Assembly (NCBI RefSeq): GCF_036669915.1
Contig: NC_089316.1
Coordinates: forward strand, 27,181,388-27,245,387
Source: Pocillopora verrucosa
Taxonomy: Eukaryota; Cnidaria; Anthozoa; Scleractinia; Pocilloporidae
Reading direction: 5' to 3'
DNA length: 64,000 nucleotides
The position numbers and the translations under genes are program-made. The first letter of the stretch is position 1. Every line of letters starts with the position of its first letter. Positions 36,801 to 44,668 of this stretch are shown in pieces. The notes beneath the pieces were generated by a model. It ran no database searches. It was not told the DNA's origin and worked only from the letters and a program-made list of their open reading frames with translations.

Positions 36801-39800
36801 AAGGCAAAACAGAGAGGTCTCCCTGTTGTGGACGCTTTAGGGCAGCTTACACATGCTAAAGATGGCGTCTCTCTCCGAGGAACGCCTGATGCCGTCCATC
36901 GAAGGCAAGAAAAACTAGTTAACAGAAAAACCTACGCGCTGGCCAGTCCGCTTGAGACAATTGGTGAGGGAACTAAGTTACGCTTGTATGATGGCAGCCA
37001 GCGGCAGATGTTATCGCCACTGACTTTACATATGAAAACAAATGAAGCCACCCCTGAGAAAGTAAACAGCAGCGACAGTAAAGCAAAGGGCTTAGGTGTT
37101 GTGCAGAAGTTAGATTTCTTGACTTCAGCTTGCGAGCTTTTGCTGGAGGCGAATGCCAAAGAAATGGCTCGAGATCGTGGGCAAACAAGTTTGGAGAGTT
37201 CTCGGGAAACCCCAACTATTGACGAATCCTCTCGAACCTTGCCGAAGACTCCTAATGAAGGTAAAGAATCTGATCGCCGTACGTATTCGTTAGACATCGT
37301 CTCGCGGACTGTTGACGACGCCACAGCGGCAGGGATCCCAGTTGTAGAAGCTCTAAAAAGTGTGACACCTGTGGCCAAAGCAAATACAACTTACAGAACT
37401 AATCTAATGCGACTGAATTCCAAATCCGACTCGGAACTCATTCACGATGAGACCGAGAAAAAGTCGTCAGAGAGGAACACTCATTCCCTTGGGGACGTAT
37501 CAAAGACGCTTTCAGACAAGACGAAAGCTGGGATTCCTGTCATACAAGCCCTGGATCAACTTGCCAAGGATTTGGTGGAATTTTCAAGAACTGCGCTGGG
37601 CGAGGATGTGAAGGTTTTCTCTCTTGGGAAAGGAAACCGAAAGAGAAAACGCCATTCGGAAGTTATTGATCGCGGTAATAAAACAGCTGGTCAGCAGTCA
37701 TCACACCCTTCCACTCAAGGACCACCTAACTCCTCACCCATGCGAAAAGCTCATTCGTTAAATGATATAGCTTCTGCTGTGCAACTGGCATTTCAAACTG
37801 GTACTTCTTTAGCGGACCTTTTAGACAGTATTGCATCTGAAAAACCTGTCGAACAGCTTTCATCTTCGAGTGACGTCCGACCGCGATCGGTCGATTCCGG
37901 ATTTATCTCGTCACTTTCCGACTACGATATTTCGTCGCAAAGTGTGGATTCGCCGCGCAACCGAAGCAACACGCTCATTCTTGATAGCTCGAACGAAGAA
38001 CTAGATTTGGCAAAACTCGTGGGTCCTGCACCAAGCGACAAAATTGTTCTCACCGAAGACACGACGATCAACGAAAACCGTCGAACGTTCACACTTGATC
38101 ACGTGAGCGGCTCGGTAGAACATGAAGTTTCACGGGGTGTACCTGTAATCGAGGCTTTGAAAAAAGTCTCGAACAACTGTGAGATGAAAATGCAAACAAG
38201 TGAAAAGATCGAAATTATAGATAACGCTGAGAATAAATCGAGAGAAATTTCAGAAGAAACGGTGATTAACAACTCTGTGAAAAAGAAGTCGCCTCCGAAG
38301 CCGAAACGACAAATATCAAAGAAAACTGCGTCACTGCGAACTAATTCTGACGCGTTTGTGGTTGAGTTTTACTCCTCGAGCGGTCAGCAGGGTCAAAATA
38401 CGTCCAAATTTCAGTTTGTGGACAATGAAGTTGAAGAAGTGAATGTCAGTAATGATGAATCTAACGTGAAAAACTCTGACGGGAAAGCGCAAGGGATTGA
38501 AGATAAATCTAACGATACTTCGTCGTCGTCAGATAAGGTTCCTGCAAAGGGGCTTAAACCTGTATCTACAAGCACACCCTCACGAGAACGTGCCACTTGG
38601 CGCGCAAGTGGAAGCGTTCTGGACAAGATTGAGAGTCTAATGGATGCTGAAGGGGATTGTGGGATGTCACCTGCGGATGTTCTTGATCAAGTAACTGACT
38701 TACCTGATGATTTTCAAGGTTTGTTTGAAATGGAAAGTAGAACCTGATAGTTCCATCAGTGATCAGGTTCAAACCTTTGATAACTCATTAAAGGTTAAAC
38801 CAAAGGCCTTGTTTTTTAATGACTACAGCAAATTGTTGTTAGCGAAAGGAGTCTCTTGTAGTCATGATTTTGCAGACTCAGGGCTGTTTGCAAATGTAAT
38901 GGTAAAAAGTCATGTTATTTTCTTCTTGTTTTCTGTTCAGAACCAGCCAGTAAGAGTCGCGTAACTTAACAGTTTAATATAATGTTTTGACTTTTTGGTG
39001 TGAAAATGATGCTCGAGTTACATGAAGAAGTCTCTCAGCCGTGTGGCGCTCCTTGGAATATTCACCAGGGTCACTCTTCGTCACGGGAGGCGCTGGCCTG
39101 GTGTCTAGCGTGCTGAACTCCAGACGAAGAGGTCTGGGTTCAATACATGGCTAGGTCATTGTGTTGTGTTCTTGGGCAAGATGCTTTACTGTTATAGTAA
39201 ATCTTTCCCCCCCCCCCCACCCCAGGAGGAAATTTAATGAAATCCTGGTGGTGGGGATGGGGGTTTCCTGCAATGGGTGATTGTCTCCCCTCATCACCTC
39301 TTGAAGGAGTGCTAAGCACTCAAAGATGATTTTAATCAATGTTTTGCTCTTAGGTGAGATTGAAGAGCCGGAACAGGACGAAGCCGAAAATGAACAAGCT
39401 GTTACATCACAGATCGCCTATCTGCGCATGCAATTGGAGGAAAAACGGCGTCACATCGAGGCAGAGAAACATCGAGCCCAGGCCGAGTGGGAAGACCAGC
39501 GACGGAGACTGGGACAGACTGCCTTTTGGTATGTTATTGGAAAGGCACAAGGAGGTCCGGGCGTCGGAGAAGGGACTGAGGTGAGTGAGTAATTTGGAAA
39601 TCATCGTGTTCTGCGCAGCCGACATTTGGTAAAGTTTTACAACCGTTAATTTGGTTAGATTTGATTGTTTGAATAGTAATGAAGAATACAAGCGCACAAA
39701 CCGAGCTTACGCTCCTTTAGATTCCTAGATCAGGAGAATTCTCTTCATCGTAAATGCTTTTTAAACTTTTAGGTAAAGCGTCCGGAGATGGTTCCGGTCA

Positions 39801-42800
39801 CGACGCCTCATTCCCACGAAACACCGAGAAAGTCTGTGCCCGAGTTTCCCAATCAACCCTCGCCTCCCGTCGCTTGGTCGTCCCCAGCAAACTCTCCATT
39901 GCCTGCTACTGCACTGGAGTCCAGTCCTCCAAACAATGCAGGGCTTGAGACTCGTGAATTTCGTCTGTCTGATTATCCACCTGTTGATAATCAGGGAACA
40001 GCGCGTCCGTCATCCCAGCCAGCGGTTGAAGTCGGTTTCAGGCCCACGCCGGGACCAACACGTCCAGCTTCACACGAACCAGCGGCTTCCCGCCCCAGTC
40101 CTACGCGAAAGTGCTGGGATGTGAACGTTGGGCCAGTACTTACACCGCCCCCATTGGTGCATCCTGACGCAGAATCCGAGAGTAATGACGCTAAAGAAGA
40201 ATCGAACAACTTTGGAGGTACAGGAGAGATTGAGGTTGAGATTCACACCCCGCAGAAGAAAGGAATGGCGATGTTTATCAGCGATGACGACAATCTTGCG
40301 CCTCAGGTAAAGTATTTGGGACAGGAAGGTTAGCTTAGGCGGGAAATTGCAGAAGAACCAATCCTTTCATGAAAACTTGACCTTTTCAATCTGTATATCT
40401 TTATTTTCTTCATCAATACAGGGATTGACTCCAGAACAACAACGGAAGCGAGAGAGGTTCATGAAGGCTCGGCAAAAGAAGCAAGCAGAGGAGAAATCAC
40501 GAAAGGAGGCAGAATTAGAGAAAAAGAGGCGGTAAATGGAGTTACAAAATTCTTAAAGACCAAGAAAATAATCAGAAATGAACTTTAACTCAATTTTTAA
40601 GATTTTCACGCTGAATTTTAAATGTCAACCTCTCTCTTGGTCTAATTGGCTTTCAAACAAGTATGACTTAAAAAATAGGGCAAATAGCTAATAGCAAATG
40701 GAGCAAAATTCAACTGTGTGCCAAAAGGATTCCGGGATTGCTCTGGTTTTACTGAACCAATCAGATGCCAAGCTGAAATTAACCGTCACTTGGTCGCCCC
40801 TGTTTTCCCGCGCTTTAGGCTGTCGAGTCTTCGTTGTCTATTCTGATATTTTACTCTGATCTGATTGGCTGATGGTATTGCCTAAATACTTTTTTCCATT
40901 TTAAAGGAGAGAAGAGAAACAACGTGAGAAAGAAATGCTTCAGAGAATGGAAGAGGAGAGGTTACGTCAAGAGGAAACAGAACGACGAAAAGCCGAGCAG
41001 GAACTGAGACTTAGAGAGGCCCAGGCTCAGCCCGCTCGAATCCCAGACTCGTACGCCACTTTTCGTCGTCCAGGCCCCCAACATGTATATGATGTCAATG
41101 ATGACACCTCCACTTACTTAGCGCCAGCTCCGTCGCAACTTTCTGGTTTTGCGGAATTTAGTGGTACGTTTTAAACTTGTTGATTGTGGTGGGAGTTGTT
41201 AGAGAATACAGACTGAACATAGCTGTTAATTTTTCTTTTGTCAGGTCCACAGTGTTATGTAAAACCGAGCGGGAAGTCGAACAGAAAAATAATCGTTAAT
41301 GCCATCTCCCACGTGTGTTTGTCAGGCACAGTGAACCAAGATCAGAAGGAAAAATGTTTACAGGTTTGTAGAGATGTTATCCTTTTGACGATAAAGTGAC
41401 ACTATTGTCTTCTGTGGGTTTGTTAAATCCTTTGCACCCTAGCATCAGTATGCAGATTCTCCATTCTGTTCTCCATGCATTTCCTAAGGTGCTGACAAGG
41501 AGAATTTGTTTAACAATCAAGGGTTTCCTTACTTGGTGATCATTTCCTTAATTCTCATGACCTTAATGTATGATTCAGTGGTGATATTGTAAGAAGAATT
41601 AGACGCTAGTCACTTTAACGTGTCAAAGGATTATGCCTTTCACCTCCAGAAATATTCAGAAGCTGAATTCTCTTTACGAGTTCAATACTCTTTCAAATAG
41701 ACAGATAAACTGCCAGAAACTGTGGTCCTTGTAATGGATGGAGTAATTAATACCTTTTGCGTCTTTTTTTTTAGGCTATTTCAGAATCTGATGGCCATCA
41801 CTTCATGATTTTATTCAAAGACGGTCTGAAGTTCCGAGGGATGTATGTGCACAACCTTGAAAACGATCAGGTTAATAGTCGTTCCTTTGTTGATCCTGGT
41901 TAACCTGTGCTTCATTGTAAGATGTCCTCGAGCCTCAACAGACCTCCCCGACTCCTGCAAAGATGAAATATCCCCCCTTTTGTATTACTAAAGGCTTTTT
42001 GATTTCCGGAGGGGGGAAGTTGTGTAGAACGAAGTAACGTCTTGTCCTCTTAGTTCTTTGTTTGATCCTTTTAAAGCCTTTAGAGGAGACTTTTTTTTGT
42101 TTTCTTGAGTAACAAGCATCTTAAAGTAGAAGGAACTTCCTAAATACATAATGGAGGTAAAAGCGCTCTAAGTAAAGAACTAATTTTTCGGGGATTGTTG
42201 TAGTTTCGAGGTGAAATCTTACCTTAATGACGTTCTGTTCACAGCTGTTCAAAATCTTTGGAATAGGACCTCGTGTTATCACAAACAAAATGATTGAAAG
42301 TCTTTACAAGTAAGTAAGACCTACATTTGCGTCTCTTTGTACTGGTGGCCTAATGGGTAGCGTGCTGGACTTGGACGCGAGAGATCCGGGTTCGAAACCA
42401 GGCTGAATTATTGTATTTTGCCTCTGGGTAAGACGCCTTCTCGCGGTGCCTTTCTCACTGAGTTGTATGAAAAGCTACTGAAAAATTGTCAGTTAAACCT
42501 GAAAAAATGCTCTGGTGTTGCCTTGGATGGTGTAGAGGGGTTGTAATTCTCCTATTCGTTCACGCTACTGAAACCGAGTCGGTTACGGCAGCACTACGTA
42601 TCAATCTCTAAATCGAATCCTATTTTACCATGTTACCACGAAAACGTAGCTTAATCATTTTGTTTTTGTTTTTATCTAAGGTATAACAGTGGAGGCAAAG
42701 AATTTACGAAGATTCCGTCCAAGACTTTATCAATTTCTGTAGACGGCTTCGCGATCCAGAAATCTTGTTGGAATACCAGTAAACCTGTTGTACAATCTAA

Positions 42801-42846
42801 GACATCCTCCAACCTCAAGAGACCTCCCCGGCCCCCGCAGAGTTGA
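18877..42846 (+). CDS. Giant CAMSAP/Patronin microtubule minus-end-binding protein
   Basis: Twenty exons join in phase to 3,580 codons: 18877-18945, 19950-20057, 20795-21007, 22048-22133, 22801-23105, 24013-24843, 26441-26470, 26822-26987, 27826-28043, 28300-30572, 30673-30817, 33997-38718, 39354-39580, 39773-40306, 40422-40531, 40907-41163, 41245-41363, 41775-41870, 42245-42309 and 42681-42846. Residues about 1-330 are the CAMSAP N-terminus and CH domain (KFSSFNASKELPFDLEDALL, ending LKPNIIALLAEIF). Coiled coil lies at about 3060-3130 (LEEKRRHIEAEKHRAQAEW) and about 3320-3400. The C-terminal CKK domain at about 3435-3560 (SNRKIIVNAISHVCLSG, DGHHFMILFKDGLKFRGMY, KEFTKIPSKTLSISVDGF) binds microtubule minus ends. 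Vertebrate CAMSAPs are about 1,250-1,600 aa; the excess here comes from exons 10 and 12. Exon 7 is a 30-nt microexon. Upstream alternative starts cannot be excluded. Confidence 0.93.
20410..20613 (-). mobile_element. piggyBac-like MITE, family A copy 5
   Basis: It is bounded by perfect TTAA at 20406-20409 and 20614-20617, with ends CCCTTTAACTCCC and GGGAGTTAAAGGG: a 13-bp perfect inverted repeat. It is in CAMSAP intron 2 and is the cleanest copy in the window. Confidence 0.8.
20629..20740 (+). mobile_element. MITE fragment, family B copy 2
   Basis: It carries only the 3' half of family B: CTCTTGATTGTTAAAACAA, CTGTCAGCACC, GAGAACAGTACAGAGAATAT and GCATACTGATGTTA. It lies almost immediately downstream of family A copy 5. 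Confidence 0.55.
21225..21305 (-). mobile_element. tRNA-like SINE fragment
   Basis: The minus strand reads TGTAGCTCAGTGGTAGAGC, a canonical A-box-bearing D-arm, followed by a degenerate B-box (GAGATTCAATTC). The arms do not form a full cloverleaf, so I read it as a tRNA-derived SINE or pseudogene rather than a functional tRNA. Confidence 0.5.
21482..21715. mobile_element. Harbinger-like MITE, 234 bp, TSD TTA
   Basis: The inverted ends are TGTCCAGAAATTCACACAGG at the left and, as reverse complement of the right end, TGTCCAGAAATGCATGCAGT. Homology continues through AAAAATGGCA, for about 33 bp of imperfect TIR. Both sides carry TTA (21479-21481 and 21716-21718), the 3-bp TWA target duplication typical of PIF/Harbinger. 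The inside is rich in TTTGACAAAATT-like motifs. It is in CAMSAP intron 3. Confidence 0.75.
21755..21915 (+). repeat. Dispersed repeat, second copy of the 14500 element
   Basis: It shares GGTAAGTTTCTTA, AAACTGTGGTGCTGCG and GGTAGAGGATAACAA with the block at about 14500-14650, in the same orientation. It is adjacent to the Harbinger-like MITE in CAMSAP intron 3. Confidence 0.55.
23331..23533 (+). mobile_element. piggyBac-like MITE, family A copy 6
   Basis: TTAA at 23327-23330 and 23534-23537 flank CCCTTTAACTCCC and GGGGGTTAAAGG. It is in CAMSAP intron 5 and is internally similar to copies 3 and 4. Confidence 0.75.
27263..27469 (+). mobile_element. MITE, family B copy 3
   Basis: The family B body is complete (GACTAGCATCTAATTTCTCC through GATGTCAGGGTGTAATGGG) with TTAA on the right at 27470-27473. 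The left end is degraded. It is in CAMSAP intron 8. Confidence 0.65.
29050..29136 (+). other. Divergent repeat copy in CAMSAP exon 10
   Basis: Exon 10 encodes RGSYTVGHIPVETAKAAGIP followed by VINASIEE. This aligns with the exon 12 repeat consensus (RGTYTLDDVS, then about ten residues, then G-[ILV]-P-V-[VI]-x-A-L). It is the only copy outside exon 12 and the most divergent, so it may be the ancestral unit. Confidence 0.5.
31527..31842 (+). promoter_or_regulatory. Candidate internal promoter and alternative 5' exon of CAMSAP
   Basis: A TATA-like TTTATATAC at 31527-31535 lies in the 3.2-kb intron before the giant exon. About 300 bases downstream is a strong donor, AAG|GTGAGT, with gt at 31843. 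A transcript starting near 31560 could splice straight to 33997 and use the first Met at 34002. This would give a shorter isoform that keeps the repeat array, coiled coils and CKK but lacks the CH domain. A second small candidate is ATG at 32621 with a GTAGAT donor at 32645. All of this is inference from signals. Confidence 0.3.
33997..38718 (+). other. Giant CAMSAP exon 12 (4,722 nt)
   Basis: One uninterrupted exon carries about 1,574 codons, entered in phase 1 after CCTTCAG at 33991-33996 and left at CAAG|GTTTGT. If the donor is not used, the frame ends at TGA 38745-38747, giving a possible isoform without CKK. The N-terminal third is charged and Ser/Thr-rich (SIRDRIAALKAASGMK near residue 110). 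The middle holds the 16 repeats. The last part has KKKSPPKPKRQISKK and acidic tracts. It is probably largely disordered apart from short helices in the repeats. Codon usage looks like the neighbouring exons. Confidence 0.9.
34953..38181 (+). repeat. Array of 16 protein repeats, consensus [KN]R-x-T-[FY]-[TS]-L-D-x-V-S
   Basis: Units begin at 34953, 35082, 35253, 35421, 35589, 35754, 35919, 36318, 36468, 36606, 36756, 36921, 37272, 37470, 37740 and 38076. Each has a head such as KRGTYTLDDVS, then about ten residues of helix-like sequence, then a tail such as GIPVVEAL-x2-L. The head matches a basophilic kinase site ([KR]-R-x-T). Units 3, 12, 14 and 15 are degenerate; unit 12 has lost the tail. 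Spacing is about 45-57 residues in the regular parts and longer where spacers intervene. The nucleotide sequences differ strongly between units, so this is an old array under protein-level selection. I do not recognise the repeat. Confidence 0.85.
39085..39325 (+). mobile_element. tRNA-derived SINE, forward
   Basis: The head reads CTGGCCTGGTGTCTAGCGTG (A-box), then a B-box GGTCTGGGTTCAATACATGG and a body with TTGGGCAAGATGCTTTA. The copy at 42338 has the same order. It lies in the intron after the giant exon and includes a poly-C run. Confidence 0.6.
40751..40890. repeat. Second copy of the CCAATCAGA/CCCGCGCTTT repeat
   Basis: It begins ACCAATCAGATGCCAAGCTG, followed by CACTTGGTCGCCCC and TTTTCCCGCGCTTTAGGCTG. 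The order matches 7597-7680. It is intronic in CAMSAP. Confidence 0.5.
41427..41630 (-). mobile_element. MITE, family B copy 4, reverse
   Basis: It starts after TTAA at 41423-41426 with TCCTTTGCACCCTAGCATCA and reads through the family B body in reverse complement to CTTTAACGTGTCAAAGGA. It is in CAMSAP intron 17. Confidence 0.65.
41902..42020 (+). repeat. Intronic copy of the CAMSAP C-terminal tail and 3' UTR
   Basis: About 119 bases (TAAGATGTCCTCGAGCCTCA ... ATTTCCGGAGGGGGGAAG) align with 42781-42905, which encodes the last 21 codons and the start of the 3' UTR. The shared core is AGACCTCCCCG followed by TGAAAT, a C-run and a TTTCGGAGGGG segment. The intronic copy lacks a usable frame. Confidence 0.65.
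42338..42600 (+). mobile_element. tRNA-derived SINE, forward
   Basis: The head is TGGTGGCCTAATGGGTAGCG (A-box), with B-box GGGTTCGAAACC at about 42388 and body TCTGGGTAAGACGCC. It aligns in order with 39085-39325 and lies in the last CAMSAP intron. Confidence 0.65.
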
Positions 42847-44482
42847 AATCCCTTTCCCCCCGTGCTACTGCTTTAGGCTCTTTTAATTTCGGAGGGGAAA
42901 GGAGAAAGATTTACGTTCTTCTTGCGTTTTGTTACTTCCTTTCGCGTTTTTTAGGTAGCTGACATTGTTAATTCAACACGGGAGTATTCCCGCTGTGAAA
43001 AATGTGCACATTAGATCCCTAGGATTGTAGTTGAAAGGTGTTCCTCTTAAAAATATCTTTGCGCTGTTATGGGAAAAAAGAAACGTTTAGGTTAAAAACA
43101 GCTCTCACCCTAAAACTCCCTATATAATCCATTCATCACCTTCGTGTCGAATATTTTGCTCGCTAATGTGACGCCAGCAGAGATGGTCACCAGGTGTTTT
43201 GACCTTATGACTCACATACCGCGTGCGAGGTCAAATTGATAAAACTTTTGATGCTTTCAAGATCGTTAAAAAACTTAAAGCATCCCTCTGTTCCCTCTTG
43301 TCATGAGAGAGGAACAGTCATCCTTTACAACTGCTCCGCCTTTCATACAAGTTGTGATTAATCCAAAACCGAACGCTGGGATAAAAACTCAGCTTCGACG
43401 AGGGTGAGAAACTGCACACATTTTTGAAAGAGGAATCAACAAAGAGATCGTGGTTCACAAACAAGTTATAGAAATATTTATTGCTTCTAATTATTAATGA
43501 AGCTATTTAAAATACAATATGTTATTGTTAAAAGATACTTTGACCGACCTTGAAAGAAGTGAATTTAAATATTTTTATTAGTTACTTACGGAAAGGTTAT
43601 AAACTCAGTATGAGAACGAAGTTTGTGTGGAAATATTCCACTTTAGTGTCATATGTTACAAAAAGAGCGAAAGATCCATGAAGGAAAAGAATTAAAAGGA
43701 TATAAACTGTTATTTCTTACATAAACTGTTATTACTGCTGTTGTTAAGCTTGGAAGTGGTAATGAGTTCTACCTAATACCTCCAATAGGAGGCGCACTGA
43801 AAACACTACAACCCGTAATTCGATTTGAAAACCCACTTTCGTGTAGAGTCCTCGATGCAATGGAAGTCAAGTGGAGACGCTTGCAGCATCATAGGTCGTC
43901 AATTCCCATTAAAACTTTCTGATGACGAACGCAGTTTCAGAAATTACAACTTCACCTCAAAACAGAATTATTAACTGAAAATTACTTTTTTCAGTGGATT
44001 TACATTTAAATTTCCTCTATACCTTTGGTAAAGTAGAATCTGACTCTTGCAAAATTTCATGCGAAGCATTCTTGTAGGGTGTAATTTCTGCTTTCCTATC
44101 TGTTAATCTCGTACCAATCTCAAACATTTAATTCTCTTTATTGACCCTGGGCACTAGGAGAGCCTCGTTCTCGCGTTCGTCAGTTCAATTTCACTAATAC
44201 AGAATAACAAGACCAAACTCGATTGGAGTCCTCTTGAGGAGGATAGACTGGAAACAAATCTGACGAGATATCGCCATCGGAGTCTAAAGAGGTCACAGGA
44301 TACGTGGCAGAAGAGTCAATTTATATGTTTTGTTGTCCGCCAGATAAAACGTGGAAATACATATCATGGATTAAGTTTCTGAGGAAACTGGTATTCTGAA
44401 TCATTGATGCTCAAGAGCTCTGAAAGATAGCGAAGGACTCTTCATCTGATATTTACGTTTTGAGAACTGTGTGTTGAATGCG
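42847..44482. other. CAMSAP 3' UTR and intergenic DNA
   Basis: The first part is 3' UTR, including the duplicated GGAGGGGAAAGG block. I see no further exon, no clear AATAAA close to the stop and no recognisable element. The end holds the 5' flank of the small frame at 44483. Confidence 0.45.
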
Positions 44483-44668
44483 ATGGGGAATTACTGCTGT
44501 AGCCGCGAGTCACCCGATGCTGGTCGTCCACTGCTTTACGAGAAGATTGGTCCCGAAAACGGCGAGAAAAAAGAAGGAGGCACTGATGAAGAAAAAACTG
44601 CAATATTGGAAACTCATGAAAGTAACACTGAAAATACTGGACCCAAAGAATTGTTCAGTGCAGAATGA
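44483..44668 (+). CDS. Possible small acylated membrane-anchor protein (61 aa)
   Basis: From ATG 44483 the frame reads MGNYCCSRESPDAGRPLLYE and continues as a highly charged E/K/T-rich tail to TGA. MG at positions 1-2 with Cys5-Cys6 is the classic N-myristoylation plus palmitoylation signature, and the order 'MG-x-x-C-C-S ... LL' recalls LAMTOR1/p18-type anchors. There is no other domain and no homologue I can name. An in-frame TTG/ATG 12 bases upstream exists but would bury the Gly. It may be one exon of a larger gene or a chance frame; no donor was identified. Confidence 0.35.
   Translation: MGNYCCSRESPDAGRPLLYEKIGPENGEKKEGGTDEEKTAILETHESNTENTGPKELFSAE

Larger units (their letters stand above)
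41245..42846 (+). other. CKK-domain exons of CAMSAP
   Basis: Four exons (41245-41363, 41775-41870, 42245-42309, 42681-42846) build the CKK microtubule-binding domain. Family hallmarks are NRKIIVNAISHVCLSG, HFMILFKDGLKFRGMY, KIFGIGPRVI, and YNSGGKEFTKIPSKTLSIS followed by VDGFAIQK. The domain appears intact. The last 20 residues (PVVQSKTSSNLKRPPRPPQS) are not conserved CKK sequence and are encoded by DNA that has a second copy in the intron at 41902-42020. Confidence 0.9.

Noticed and set aside
42338-42600. tRNA gene in the last CAMSAP intron
   Set aside because: A- and B-boxes are present but the body continues into a SINE tail shared with 39085-39325.
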